The position numbers and the translations under genes were made by a program. The notes beneath the pieces are model-generated. The model worked only from the letters and a program-made list of their open reading frames with translations. It did no database searches and had not been told where the DNA came from. Of a stretch of DNA of 64,000 bases, positions 1 to 8,468 are shown one piece after another. Location of the stretch: assembly GCF_014640975.1 (NCBI RefSeq), contig NZ_BMHO01000001.1:1870166-1934165 (forward strand). Reading direction: 5' to 3'. This DNA comes from Microbacterium faecale (lineage in GTDB: Bacteria > Actinomycetota > Actinomycetes > Actinomycetales > Microbacteriaceae). Within the stretch, counting starts at the first letter, position 1; every line of letters begins with the position of its first letter.

Positions 1-16
1 AGTTGGTCCTCGCCGT

Positions 17-1108
17 TCAGATCGCGAGATCGCGCACGAGTTGTGCCACTGCCTCACGCCCGGCGCGATTCGCACCGACGGTCGACTGCGAGGGCCCGAA
101 GCCGATGAGGTGCACGCGCGGTTCGCCGAAGACCTGCGTGCCGCGCATCGTCACCCCGCCGATCTCGTTCACGAGGTAGAGCGGATCCAGGTGTCGGATG
201 TCGGCGCGAAACCCCGTCGCCCAGAGGATCGTGTCGATGGGGGTGAGGGATCCGTCCGCTTCGCGGACGCCCTCGGGCTCGATGCGCGTGAACATTGGTC
301 GTCGATCGAGCGCGCCGCGGTCGTGCGCGGCGCGCGCCGCCGGGCTCCAGTTCAGGCCCGTGTAGCTCACGATGCTGCCGGTTGGCCGCCCGGCCTCCGC
401 GTCGGCGGTCACCTTCTCGATCGTGTCGCGTCCGGTCGTCTCGGGCTCGAAGTCGCCCTCGATGAACACGGGTTCGCGGCGGGTGTACCAGAACGTGTCG
501 GCGACGCGGGAGATCTCTTCGAGCAGTTGCACCGCGGAGATGCCGCCGCCGACGACCGCCACCCGCCGGTCGGTGAAATCTTCGAGCCGCGTGTAGTCGC
601 GGGTGTGCAACTGCTCGCCGAGGAATGTGTCGGCGCCCGGGTAGACGGGAAGGACCGGCGCGTTCCACGTGCCCGTGGCGTTGATGACCGCGCGCGTGCG
701 CCAGAGCGTGTCGCGCGTGCGGACGAGAAGGTCGCCGTCCTCCTCGTCGTCTGCGTAGTCGACCCGCTCGACCCGTACGGGACGCACGATGGGTAGCCCG
801 TGGCGTCGTTCGAACTCCGCGAAGTACCGCGGTACCGCCTCTCGGCTGGGGTCGGGTCGATGCGTATCCGGCGGTGGCATGCCGGGCAGCGCGAAAATGC
901 CGTTGAGCTTCGGCACGACGAGTGATTCCCACCGGTGCTGCCAGGCGCCGCCCGGAGCGTCGTTCTCGTCGAGTACGACGAACGAGCGATCAGCCTCCGA
1001 GTGGTCGAGAGCGCTGGCGAACCCTCGCCGGGAGAGGTGATGCGCCGCCGAGAGCCCCGCCTGACCTCCACCGATGACGACGACGGTGGCGAATCGGGAG
1101 GTGGTCAC
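17..1108 (-). CDS. FAD/NAD(P)-dependent flavin monooxygenase-like oxidoreductase
   Basis: A 363-residue two-dinucleotide-binding-fold flavoprotein of the flavin monooxygenase/CzcO type. The FAD-binding GGGQAG motif lies about 12 residues from the start. A second nucleotide-binding motif, VVGGGISAVQL, lies mid-protein, and ATGTWNAP matches the conserved ATG segment of the family. It probably oxygenates a small nucleophilic or carbonyl substrate with NADPH and oxygen in the cytoplasm; the substrate cannot be read from sequence. I chose the GTG at 1108 because the FAD motif follows at once and the upstream extension is low-complexity and overlaps the divergent gene at 1173. The family call is firm; the start is less so. 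Confidence 0.8.
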   Translation of the reverse strand: MTTSRFATVVVIGGGQAGLSAAHHLSRRGFASALDHSEADRSFVVLDENDAPGGAWQHRWESLVVPKLNGIFALPGMPPPDTHRPDPSREAVPRYFAEFERRHGLPIVRPVRVERVDYADDEEDGDLLVRTRDTLWRTRAVINATGTWNAPVLPVYPGADTFLGEQLHTRDYTRLEDFTDRRVAVVGGGISAVQLLEEISRVADTFWYTRREPVFIEGDFEPETTGRDTIEKVTADAEAGRPTGSIVSYTGLNWSPAARAAHDRGALDRRPMFTRIEPEGVREADGSLTPIDTILWATGFRADIRHLDPLYLVNEIGGVTMRGTQVFGEPRVHLIGFGPSQSTVGANRAGREAVAQLVRDLAI

Positions 1109-1172
1109 ATCCTGGCCAACCCGCGAGGCACCGGCACTATTCCGCACCGGCCACGGCACATACCCTGCTCTT

Positions 1173-1742
1173 ATGGACATCGATGTTCGCCCCGCGGTCG
1201 TGTTCGAAGACGTCGCGGCCGTCGTCGGCCCGAAGAAACCGACCTCCAACGTCTGTTTCTGCCTGAGCTATCGTCTCCGAAGCAGAGAGAACAACGCCCT
1301 TCGGGGCCCAGCGCGCGCCGAGCGTGTTCGCGAGCTGTGCGGCGAGGATCCGCCGCCGGGTGTGATCGCCTACCGCGACGGCGAGCCCGTCGGCTGGGCG
1401 GCTGTGCACCCGCGCGCCCGCACGAGCTTTGCGCACAACCGACGGATACCGGCCATCGATGACCTCGACGTCTGGTCACTGTGGTGTCTCCGTGTGCGTC
1501 CCGGCTATCGAAAGCAGGGGATCACCTATGCCCTCGTTCAGGGCGCGGTCGCGCACGCGCGCACCGGCGGAGCGCCGGCGATCGAGGCCTATCCGGTCGA
1601 TAACGGCGACGCGCGTGTCGATCTGACGATGGCGTACGTCGGCACGCGCAAGCTGTTTGAACGGGCGGGCTTCACGAAGGCTGCATCCACCGACTCGGTT
1701 CTCAACGGCTTCCCGCGCGTGCTGATGCGTCTCGCGCTCTGA
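1173..1742 (+). CDS. GNAT family N-acetyltransferase
   Basis: A 189-residue single-domain GNAT protein. The acetyl-CoA pyrophosphate loop is RPGYRKQGI at about residues 109-117, preceded by the beta strand VWSLWCLRV. The C-terminal YVGTRKLFERAGF segment is typical of motif B. It transfers an acetyl group from acetyl-CoA to an unknown amine. The ATG at 1173 is preceded by TACCCT (1161-1166) with six bases between, so the message is probably leaderless. Longer in-frame starts exist but would run into the divergent oxidoreductase. The gene stands alone and ends in a nested hairpin before the convergent cofD. Confidence 0.8.
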   Translation: MDIDVRPAVVFEDVAAVVGPKKPTSNVCFCLSYRLRSRENNALRGPARAERVRELCGEDPPPGVIAYRDGEPVGWAAVHPRARTSFAHNRRIPAIDDLDVWSLWCLRVRPGYRKQGITYALVQGAVAHARTGGAPAIEAYPVDNGDARVDLTMAYVGTRKLFERAGFTKAASTDSVLNGFPRVLMRLAL

Positions 1743-1748
1743 CGCCCT

Positions 1749-1800
1749 GCGAGTGCGATTTCGCCCTCACGGACGTGGAAAAGGGCGGGAGGGCACTCGC
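1749..1800. terminator. nested hairpin between convergent genes
   Basis: GCGAGTGC (1749-1756) pairs with GCACTCGC (1793-1800). Inside it CGCCCT (1762-1767) pairs with AGGGCG (1782-1787), and CAC/GTG closes the loop. It lies between the stops of the acetyltransferase (1742) and cofD (1864). No U-tract follows on either strand. It probably works as a bidirectional terminator or transcript-end stabiliser; this is inferred from position and structure only. Confidence 0.5.
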
Positions 1801-1863
1801 GAACCAGATCGCGGGCCCCGCATTCGCGCGCCTCGTCGCGGAAGGAGGGCGTCGCGGGAGGGG

Positions 1864-2829
1864 TCAGCGCAGCGTGCGCGCGAGGGCGAGCGTGTCGCGG
1901 GCGACCTGCGCGGACGAGTCCGGGTCGCGCATCCACAGCGGAACGGCGCGCGTAGTGATGCCGAGAGCGGTAAGCGGATCCGTCGCGGCCGCGTCGGTCT
2001 CGTCGACGAGCCAGCCGTCGAGGATCCCGCCCGCGCGTCGTGCGCCGTAGTGCTCCGCCACCGCGCGCGCCGAGGTCTCGACACCGATCGCGGTCAGGCA
2101 GGCATCGGCCATTCCGCGCACGACGGATCCGTCGATGATGCCGGAGACGCCGACGATCGGAGCGGCGGCGTCTTTCAGGAGCCCGCGCATCCCCGGAACC
2201 GCGAGAACCGGACCAATCGATACGACGGGGTTCGACGGGGCGACGAGGATCACGTCGGCGTTCTCGATCGCGTCACGGGCGCCCGACGTGACCGAGGCGC
2301 GCTCGATGTCGCTCTGCTTGAACCGGCGTGCCGGCAGCCGCGAGCGATGCCTGACCCACCATTCCTGGAAGTGCATCCGCCCGCTGTCGGTGACGACCTG
2401 CGTGTCGATCTCCGCGTCCGTCGCGGGGTGCAGGGTCGCGCCGAGCGGCCACCGGGATCCAAGGCGCCGGTAGACGTCGCTGACCGAGGCCCCCTCCCGC
2501 AGCCACGCGGTGCGGGCGATGTGCGTGCCGAGGTCGAGATCGCCGAGCGTGAACCAGTCAGGCGCCGTGCCCCATGCGGCCAGCTCCGCGGAGACGCGTT
2601 CGGTCTCTCCGGCACGGCCCCAGCCACGTTCAGTGTCGTTCACGCCCGCGAGAGCATAGAGCAGGCTGTCGTGATCGGGCGCGATCCGCAGCCCCGACAC
2701 CCACCAGTCGTCGGCCGTATTCACGACGACGTCGATGGTGTCATCAGAGCTGTCCCGCGCAATGTGCTCGCGCAGCCCGAGCACGAACCGCGCACACCCC
2801 ACACCCCCGCCGATGACGACAATCCGCAT
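1864..2829 (-). CDS. cofD: CofD/FbiA, 2-phospho-L-lactate (or phosphoenolpyruvate) transferase of F420 biosynthesis
   Basis: A 321-residue CofD-family protein. It carries the N-terminal nucleotide-binding GGGVGCARF loop (residues 7-15) and the family block NTADDWWVSGLRIAPD at about residues 36-51. ERGWGR and LGDLDLGTH follow in the order expected for FbiA rather than for the related YvcK. In actinobacteria FbiA joins a GDP-activated phosphoenolpyruvate-derived unit to the deazaflavin Fo, giving dehydro-F420-0. The ATG at 2829 has TAGCGT (2836-2841) with a six-base gap, so it may be transcribed separately from the upstream acetyltransferase gene on the same strand. No fbiB or fbiC is in the window; a CofE-like gene is 50 kb away at 52233. 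Confidence 0.88.
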   Translation of the reverse strand: MRIVVIGGGVGCARFVLGLREHIARDSSDDTIDVVVNTADDWWVSGLRIAPDHDSLLYALAGVNDTERGWGRAGETERVSAELAAWGTAPDWFTLGDLDLGTHIARTAWLREGASVSDVYRRLGSRWPLGATLHPATDAEIDTQVVTDSGRMHFQEWWVRHRSRLPARRFKQSDIERASVTSGARDAIENADVILVAPSNPVVSIGPVLAVPGMRGLLKDAAAPIVGVSGIIDGSVVRGMADACLTAIGVETSARAVAEHYGARRAGGILDGWLVDETDAAATDPLTALGITTRAVPLWMRDPDSSAQVARDTLALARTLR

Positions 2830-2862
2830 GGATCCACGCTACCCGTTGGCGTCCCGCGATGA

Positions 2863-2917
2863 GGGTCGCCATAGTTTGCAGCTGCGGGGCCCTCCCGCCT
2901 GCAAACTATGGCGACCC
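2863..2917. repeat. 19-bp perfect inverted repeat forming a long hairpin
   Basis: The arm GGGTCGCCATAGTTTGCAG (2863-2881) is matched exactly by its reverse complement at 2899-2917. In the 17-base spacer, GCGGG (2884-2888) pairs with CCCGC (2894-2898) around a five-base loop, so the stem is about 24 bp with a two-base bulge. It lies between the stop of the double-GNAT gene (2923) and the start of cofD (2829), both leftward. It has no U-tract. It may be a terminator, or a copy of a dispersed palindromic element, since its arms are more AT-rich than other hairpins here. Confidence 0.75.
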
Positions 2918-2922
2918 ATTCG

Positions 2923-3999
2923 TTAGGCGAGGCGCTTCTGCCACACGCCCTCCCAGAACCGGGGGACGAAACCCACGCGCTCGTTGACGTCGAGCATGTG
3001 GCGGTTCTCCTCGGCGTTGAAGGTGAAGACACACGGCGATTCGGTCACCGTCTCGTGCCATCCGAGCAGGCCGAGGCACTTCACGACGGTGCCGAGGCGT
3101 CGACCGCGGTGCTCCGTGAGCGCGAGCGTGCCGTAGTTTTCCGTGGGCCGCGTGCGGTCGGCAGGGACGACCAGCTCATTGAATGCGACGATCCTGCCGG
3201 TCGGGCGGTGCACGACCCCGGAGACATTCCAGACCTGACCGGTCTCGTCGACGCGGTCCTCGCGGGCGCGGATACGCGCGGCATCCCACGTCTGCTCCTC
3301 CAGCGTGAGATCGCCCGCGGGGATATCCGTCGACAGGCGCGAGATGGCGTACGCATAGGCGTCGACATACGCATTCGGCGTGCGGCCGGACCACCAGACA
3401 GGCTCGTAGTCGGGTCCTGCCAGGGCGAGCGCGTCGGCAAGAAGCGTCCGCAGCACCGCCGGATCCGACCGTCGCGAGTAGGCGCTCGCACGCTCCACCT
3501 GGCCGAGGGCATACCCACGGGCGGTGAGGAGCTTCGCGTTCTCGTCGGAGCGGGGCACACCGCCGATTCCGGACGACGGGCGAATCACGTCGGCGTCGTC
3601 CATCCCGGATCCGTCGACGGGCGTCGCCTTGAAGTCGATCGCGACCGAACGACCGAGGCGACGCGCCTCGTGCTCGAGGTGCTCGTACAGCGCGTCGTCG
3701 ACGCCTCGACCGTGGTGCGCCGGATACACAGACACCATGAACTCGACGTCGTTCTTCGTCGAGCGGTCGAACTCGAGGGAGGCGGCGCCGATCGTGACGC
3801 CGCCGTCCCGTGCGACGTACGCGTGAATCTCCTGATGCTCCTGTCGCTGCAGGCGCGACAGCAGGTCCACGCGGTCCCAGCTCAGCAGGTCCGTGCCCGC
3901 GTCGTGCGCGTACGCGGCATTGAAGATGTCGACGTACGCGCACCACGCGGCATCATCGGCGGATGCGGGGACCCCCAGCGGCGCGATGTCCGGAGTCAT
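2923..3999 (-). CDS. Double-GNAT-domain acetyltransferase
   Basis: A 358-residue protein with two GNAT folds in tandem. The N-terminal copy contains the SVYPAHHGRGVDDALYEHLEHEARRLG acetyl-CoA region. The C-terminal copy contains LALTEHRGRRLGTVVKCLGLLGW followed by TFNAEENRHMLDVNERVGF, a segment conserved in this actinobacterial family. The architecture recalls mycothiol synthase, but I see no MshD-specific feature, so the substrate is left open. The ATG at 3999 has AAAGGAG about ten bases upstream. The 96-residue protein gene ends 16 bases before it, so the two are probably cotranscribed from the promoter near 4684. Confidence 0.8.
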   Translation of the reverse strand: MTPDIAPLGVPASADDAAWCAYVDIFNAAYAHDAGTDLLSWDRVDLLSRLQRQEHQEIHAYVARDGGVTIGAASLEFDRSTKNDVEFMVSVYPAHHGRGVDDALYEHLEHEARRLGRSVAIDFKATPVDGSGMDDADVIRPSSGIGGVPRSDENAKLLTARGYALGQVERASAYSRRSDPAVLRTLLADALALAGPDYEPVWWSGRTPNAYVDAYAYAISRLSTDIPAGDLTLEEQTWDAARIRAREDRVDETGQVWNVSGVVHRPTGRIVAFNELVVPADRTRPTENYGTLALTEHRGRRLGTVVKCLGLLGWHETVTESPCVFTFNAEENRHMLDVNERVGFVPRFWEGVWQKRLA

Positions 4000-4015
4000 G
4001 GGTGCTCTGCTCCTT

Positions 4016-4306
4016 TCAGCGAGCGAAGGGGTGGTGCGAAAGGCCGTGAGCGGCCAGGGTGCGATCAACGGACCGGCGTGCGTCCGGCGACTTGCCGGCC
4101 ACGCGGTATCCGCTGACGTCGGGCGCGGCACGCCTGTCGGGGCGCGTGCCCCAGATCAGCAGCGCGACCCCGACGCTCATCGCCAGGCGATCCAGCAGCG
4201 CGGTGCGCGGTGCGCGGCGCTGCAGGATCTGCGTGGCGGTGTCGACGGCCGACTGCTCGGCGGGCCGCTCGATACTCGGGGGATGGGTGGGAACAGACAG
4301 TTTCAC
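4016..4306 (-). CDS. Small protein of unknown function with one hydrophobic segment
   Basis: A 96-residue protein starting at GTG 4306, preceded by GGAG with an ideal six-base gap. Its middle, LLDRLAMSVGVALLIWGTRP, is one short amphipathic-to-hydrophobic stretch followed by a polar tail rich in arginine, serine and histidine. I recall similar short proteins with a DRLA...G.AL..WG core from actinobacterial genomes but know of no function. It sits 16 bases upstream of the double-GNAT gene in the same direction and follows a roughly 200-base structured leader and a 31-codon ORF. It could be a small membrane-associated or regulatory protein. Confidence 0.6.
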   Translation of the reverse strand: MKLSVPTHPPSIERPAEQSAVDTATQILQRRAPRTALLDRLAMSVGVALLIWGTRPDRRAAPDVSGYRVAGKSPDARRSVDRTLAAHGLSHHPFAR

Positions 4307-4504
4307 AATGGACTCCAGTGTGTGAAGGACGCATCCGCGCAATCGCGGACACAGGGATCCCGTTGACCGGGACAGGGAGGGGAAATGGTGAGCGGTAGAG
4401 GTGCTCAACCGGGGAGATCGGCGTCGATCACGACGCCAAGGGTCCTCAGAACGGACCGGCGAGAACGGCAGATCGCGAACCTGGGCTCTGCAGCAAAAAC
4501 GGTT
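4307..4504 (-). promoter_or_regulatory. Structured 5' leader with three hairpins
   Basis: This non-coding stretch separates a 31-codon ORF from the 96-residue protein gene on the leftward transcript. Three inverted repeats are visible: GGCGTCG/CGACGCC with loop ATCA (4420-4437), GGTCC/GGACC (4441-4457), and TCCGCG/CGCGGA with loop CAAT (4334-4349). The order of promoter, short ORF, hairpins and main gene resembles an attenuator or another ribosome-responsive leader. I recognise no known riboswitch class. Confidence 0.4.
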
Positions 4505-4600
4505 CTAGCGATTAGCCGTAATGCGGACGCCTGTCGAACCTCGTCGCGCCAGACGCAGAGCGGGGACGGAAGCCGTGATCTGAGACTTTCGAATCATCAT
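4505..4600 (-). CDS. Candidate 31-residue leader peptide or small ORF
   Basis: A short ORF starting with two ATG codons (4600-4595) and ending in TAG. It is preceded by GAGAGGAGGAAGACC, which contains a near-perfect Shine-Dalgarno sequence, one of the strongest in the window. The peptide is basic, with arginines in ALRLARRGS and GVRITANR, and has no run of one amino acid that would mark a classical attenuator. A promoter-like TTGACG/TACTTT pair lies about 60 bases upstream. The strong ribosome site argues that it is translated. Whether it acts in cis on the downstream gene or makes a small protein is unknown. Confidence 0.5.
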   Translation of the reverse strand: MMIRKSQITASVPALRLARRGSTGVRITANR

Positions 4601-4659
4601 GGTCTTCCTCCTCTCGGACCTCTGCGGGCGATGAACCCGGATCGACTAGGTGCTGTCTG

Positions 4660-4689
4660 AAAGTACGCGCAGAGAATGCTCCACGTCAA
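4660..4689 (-). promoter_or_regulatory. Sigma-A-type promoter for the leader/GNAT group
   Basis: Read leftward, TTGACG (4684-4689) is followed after 18 bases by TACTTT (4660-4665). This matches the -35 and -10 consensus well and would start transcription near 4653, about 53 bases before the 31-codon ORF. Confidence 0.5.
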
Positions 4690-4802
4690 GCAGACACGCG
4701 GATATCGGCGTGTCCCGCGCCGTTCCCGAGTCGCGATGGGCGTGCGGAATAGGGTGTGACGAAGGATCCGCGCGCGAGGCGACGACAGGGAAGGAGACCG
4801 AC

Positions 4803-7800
4803 GTGCACCTGAAGAGCCTCACCGTGAAGGGGTTCAAGTCGTTCGCGCAACCGACCACCTTCGTCCTGGAACCGGGCGTGACTGCGATCGTCGGTCCGAA
4901 CGGATCCGGGAAGTCGAATGTCGTCGACGCTCTGGCCTGGGTCATGGGCGAGCAGGGGGCGAAGACCCTCCGTGGCGGAAAGATGGAGGACGTCATCTTC
5001 GCGGGCACCGCGACGCGCGGGCCCCTCGGTCGCGCGGAAGTGCAGCTCACGATTGACAATGCCGACGGCGCACTGCCGATCGAGTACAGCGAGGTCTCCA
5101 TTCGCCGCACGCTGTTCCGCAGCGGCCAGAGCGAGTACGCCATCAACGGCGAGGCGTGTCGTCTGCTGGACGTGCAGGAACTGCTGAGCGATTCCGGACT
5201 CGGGCGTGAGATGCACGTCATCGTGGGTCAGGGCCGCCTCGACAGCGTGCTGCGTGCGACGCCCGAGGAGCGTCGCGGTTTCATCGAGGAGGCCGCGGGG
5301 ATCCTCAAGCACCGCCGTCGCAAGGAAAAGACGCTCCGCAAGCTCGATGCGATGGAGCAGAACCTCATGCGCTTGAGCGACCTGGCGGGGGAGATCCGTC
5401 GACAGCTCAAGCCGCTCGGCCGGCAAGCGGAGATCGCGCGGCAGGCGCAGACGATCGCCGCGGTCGTGCGCGATGCGAAGGCGCGCCTGTACGCGGATGA
5501 CGTCGTACAGCTGCGGCGCCAGCTCGCGGAGCACGCCCGCGGCGAGCAGGAGCGACACACGGAGCGCATCGCGCTCGAGGAACAGGCCTCCGACATCCGA
5601 TCGCGAATCACGCACCTCGAGCGGGAACAGACCGCCCGGGCCGTCGACGAGGCGCAGCGCGTGGTGTTCGGTCTCGAGCAGGTCCAGGAGCGGATCCGCG
5701 GGCTCTACACGCTTGCGAACCAGCGGCTCTCGCTGCTCGGAAGCGACGACGACGCAGGCGAAAACCCCGTGACCGTCTCGCAGCAGGCGATCGATGCCGC
5801 ACACGAGGAGGTCACGCGGCTCGGGGACATCGTGATCGAGGCGCGTGATGCCGTCGAGGGCGCGTCTCGTGAGGTCGTCCACGCCCGCGCCGAGCTCGAC
5901 GCACTCGACGCCGACATCGCCGAGCAGAGCGCGCTCGTGAGCGAGTACGACATGCGGGTGACGACGTTGCGCGGATCCGCGGAGGCGGCGGAGCAGACGC
6001 TCGAGGCCGTGCGGGCAGGCGTGGTGCGGCAGCAGGCCGCACTCGACGCGGCCGAGGAGCGCCGGCGCGAAGCGCAGGACGCGTTCGACCAGCTCGAGGC
6101 GGCCGAGGCGGGGGAGACCGCTGCGGCTGAGCTTCAGTCGGCGTACGAGCAGGCGCAACGCGAGGTCAGCGCTGCGGAGAAGGCCCACGAGGAGGTTCGC
6201 GAGCGCCACCGGGAGGCGGAGCGCGAGGCGGATGCCTTGACCGCGAAGACCGCTGCGCTCAGCTCGGCCCTCGACGTCAAGAACGCCGCCAGCGCGATCA
6301 TCGCGCGCGGTGGGCGGGGCGTCCGCGGGCTCGTGAGCGAGTCCGTGCAGGTGGACGCCGGTTACGAGCGTGCTGTCGAAGCGGTGCTGGGGCCGCTCGC
6401 GGAAGGCGTGCTCGTCGACGACAGAAGCGCGGCATTCGACGTCGCGTCGTCGACGGGCGAGGACGGCGCGGTCGACGTCGTCATCGCCGAGGCCCCGGAG
6501 GGCGACGCGGTTGAGGCGGGTGCGACGGGGCTGGCGCCCGCCGCGGGCGTCGTCCAGGCCCCCAGCGGAGTCATGGGGCTGCTGCGATCGGTGCTGATCG
6601 CCGAGGACCTCGAGCAGGCGCGCGAGGCCGCCGAGCGCGTGCCCGTCGACGCGACGATCGTCACCCGCGTCGGCGAGGTCGTCACCGCCCGAACGATTCG
6701 CGCCGGATCCGGCGATGGCACGTCGCGACTCGCGTTGCAGGCCGAGCGAGACGACGCCTCCGCGCGCCTCGCCGGGATCCGCGACGGCCTCGCGGCACTC
6801 GACGACGAGCGCGCGGCCGGACGGGAACGCGTCGAGGCGGCGAGACGCCGGCAGAAGGAAGCGCTGGCGTCGCTTCGCGAACATGACGCGCAGCTCGCGC
6901 AACAAGCCGAACACGTCAACCGCGTCACGGTGCGTCGTGAGGCGGCGATCGCGGAATGCGAGCGCTTGACGGCGGATCTGGACAAAGCTCGTGCCGCGGT
7001 TGCCGATTCCGAAGGGCGTGTCGCGCAGGCCCGGAAGGAGCTCACGCGCGCGGTCGAGGAACCGCGCCCCATCCTCGACGCGTCATCGCGCGACGGCCTG
7101 CTCGAGGAGCTCGAGAAGGCACGCGAACTCGAGATGGGCGCACGCCTCGAGGTCGAGACGACTCGCGAGCGTGTGCGGGCCGCGGAGGCGCAGGCCGCGG
7201 GCCTGGAACGCCAGCGCACGCGCGAGCAGGAGGCTGCGGCGCAGGCGGCGCGCCGCGCCGTGCTGCGCAGGCGCCAGCGCGAGATCGCGCAGGCCGTCGC
7301 CGACGAGCTTCCGGCGGTGCTTGATTCGGCCGACCGCTCGGTCGCGGAGGCGCGCGCGGCCCTCGGTGAGGCGGAACGCGCGCGCAGCGCCGTGTCGGGA
7401 GAGCTGCGCCAGCTGCGGGAGAGAGACACCTCGATCCGCGAGCGCCTCGCGCGGCTCACCGAGAGCGTTCACGGCCTCGAACTGCAGATCCACGAGAAGA
7501 AGCTGCACCTGACGAGCCTCACCGAGCGCGCGCAGTCCGAGCTGGGGATGGGGGAGGAGATCCTCGTCGCCGAGTACGGGCCGGATCAGCCGGTGCCGCT
7601 CGATCAGGTGCTCGCCGAACAGACCTCGGCCGCGCCGGCGACCGAACCGGACGTCACGCGGGAACCGGATCGCGTCGGCACGGACGCGCCGGCTCCGGGC
7701 GATCTCGGCCCGCCTGAGGAGGCGCCGGCGGGAGAAGATGACGCCCCGGATGGCTCCGAGGCGCCGGAGGACCCCGCCGGCGCCGCGGTCGAGTCGGTGC

Positions 7801-8468
7801 CGTACGACCGCGCGCAGCAGGAGAAGCGCCTGCGCGCCGCGGAGCGCCAGCTGGGCCAGCTCGGCCGGGTGAACCCCCTCGCGCTTGAGGAATTCGACGC
7901 GCTGGAACAGCGACACAAGTTCCTCACGGAACAGCTCGACGACCTCACCCAGACGCGCAAGGACCTGCAGACGATCATCGCCGACCTCGATGAGCGGATG
8001 CAGACGATCTTCGCGGACGCGTTCGAGGACACGAAGCAGGCCTTCGGGGAGGTGTTCCCGATCCTGTTCCCCGGGGGCACGGGATCCATCTCGCTCACCG
8101 ACCCACACGACATGCTCGCCACCGGCATCGAGGTCTCGGTCAAGCCCGCCGGCAAGAAGATCGAGCGCCTCTCGCTGCTCTCCGGCGGCGAGCGGTCGCT
8201 CGCCGCGGTCGCTCTGCTCACCGCGATCTTCAAGGCGCGCCCGAGCCCCTTCTATATTCTCGACGAGGTCGAGGCCGCGCTCGACGATGCGAACCTCGGC
8301 CGGCTGCTGGGCGTGTTCGAAAAGCTGCGGGAGAACAGCCAGCTGATCGTCATCACGCACCAGAAGCGCACGATGGAGATCGCCGACGCTCTGTACGGCG
8401 TCTCGATGCGCCAGGACGGCGTCTCGGCGGTCGTCGGCCAGCGGGTGGGCGACCGCGCCACCGCATGA
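4803..8468 (+). CDS. smc: Chromosome segregation ATPase SMC
   Basis: A 1221-residue SMC protein that dimerises, binds ScpA/ScpB and extrudes DNA loops during chromosome segregation. Walker A GPNGSGKS is at residues 31-38. A long coiled coil runs to the hinge at about 505-640 (VRGLVSES onward), and a second coiled coil follows. The signature LSGGERS is near residue 1126 and Walker B FYILDEVEAALD near 1150. An Ala/Pro/Glu/Asp-rich insert of about 60 residues (roughly 940-1000) interrupts the distal coiled coil and makes the protein slightly longer than usual. GTG 4803 has AAGGAG six bases upstream. A TAGGGT -10-like element is at 4750-4755. The stop overlaps the next start by four bases. Confidence 0.97.
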   Translation: MHLKSLTVKGFKSFAQPTTFVLEPGVTAIVGPNGSGKSNVVDALAWVMGEQGAKTLRGGKMEDVIFAGTATRGPLGRAEVQLTIDNADGALPIEYSEVSIRRTLFRSGQSEYAINGEACRLLDVQELLSDSGLGREMHVIVGQGRLDSVLRATPEERRGFIEEAAGILKHRRRKEKTLRKLDAMEQNLMRLSDLAGEIRRQLKPLGRQAEIARQAQTIAAVVRDAKARLYADDVVQLRRQLAEHARGEQERHTERIALEEQASDIRSRITHLEREQTARAVDEAQRVVFGLEQVQERIRGLYTLANQRLSLLGSDDDAGENPVTVSQQAIDAAHEEVTRLGDIVIEARDAVEGASREVVHARAELDALDADIAEQSALVSEYDMRVTTLRGSAEAAEQTLEAVRAGVVRQQAALDAAEERRREAQDAFDQLEAAEAGETAAAELQSAYEQAQREVSAAEKAHEEVRERHREAEREADALTAKTAALSSALDVKNAASAIIARGGRGVRGLVSESVQVDAGYERAVEAVLGPLAEGVLVDDRSAAFDVASSTGEDGAVDVVIAEAPEGDAVEAGATGLAPAAGVVQAPSGVMGLLRSVLIAEDLEQAREAAERVPVDATIVTRVGEVVTARTIRAGSGDGTSRLALQAERDDASARLAGIRDGLAALDDERAAGRERVEAARRRQKEALASLREHDAQLAQQAEHVNRVTVRREAAIAECERLTADLDKARAAVADSEGRVAQARKELTRAVEEPRPILDASSRDGLLEELEKARELEMGARLEVETTRERVRAAEAQAAGLERQRTREQEAAAQAARRAVLRRRQREIAQAVADELPAVLDSADRSVAEARAALGEAERARSAVSGELRQLRERDTSIRERLARLTESVHGLELQIHEKKLHLTSLTERAQSELGMGEEILVAEYGPDQPVPLDQVLAEQTSAAPATEPDVTREPDRVGTDAPAPGDLGPPEEAPAGEDDAPDGSEAPEDPAGAAVESVPYDRAQQEKRLRAAERQLGQLGRVNPLALEEFDALEQRHKFLTEQLDDLTQTRKDLQTIIADLDERMQTIFADAFEDTKQAFGEVFPILFPGGTGSISLTDPHDMLATGIEVSVKPAGKKIERLSLLSGGERSLAAVALLTAIFKARPSPFYILDEVEAALDDANLGRLLGVFEKLRENSQLIVITHQKRTMEIADALYGVSMRQDGVSAVVGQRVGDRATA

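Noticed and set aside
4385..4660. A rightward 91-codon ORF upstream of smc
   Set aside because: No ribosome site, low-complexity peptide, and it overlaps the better supported leftward leader and 31-codon ORF with its promoter.
4686..6914. A 742-codon leftward open frame opposite smc
   Set aside because: It is the antisense shadow of the smc coding strand: composition is arginine/leucine/alanine-rich with no domain, and the opposite strand encodes unmistakable SMC motifs.
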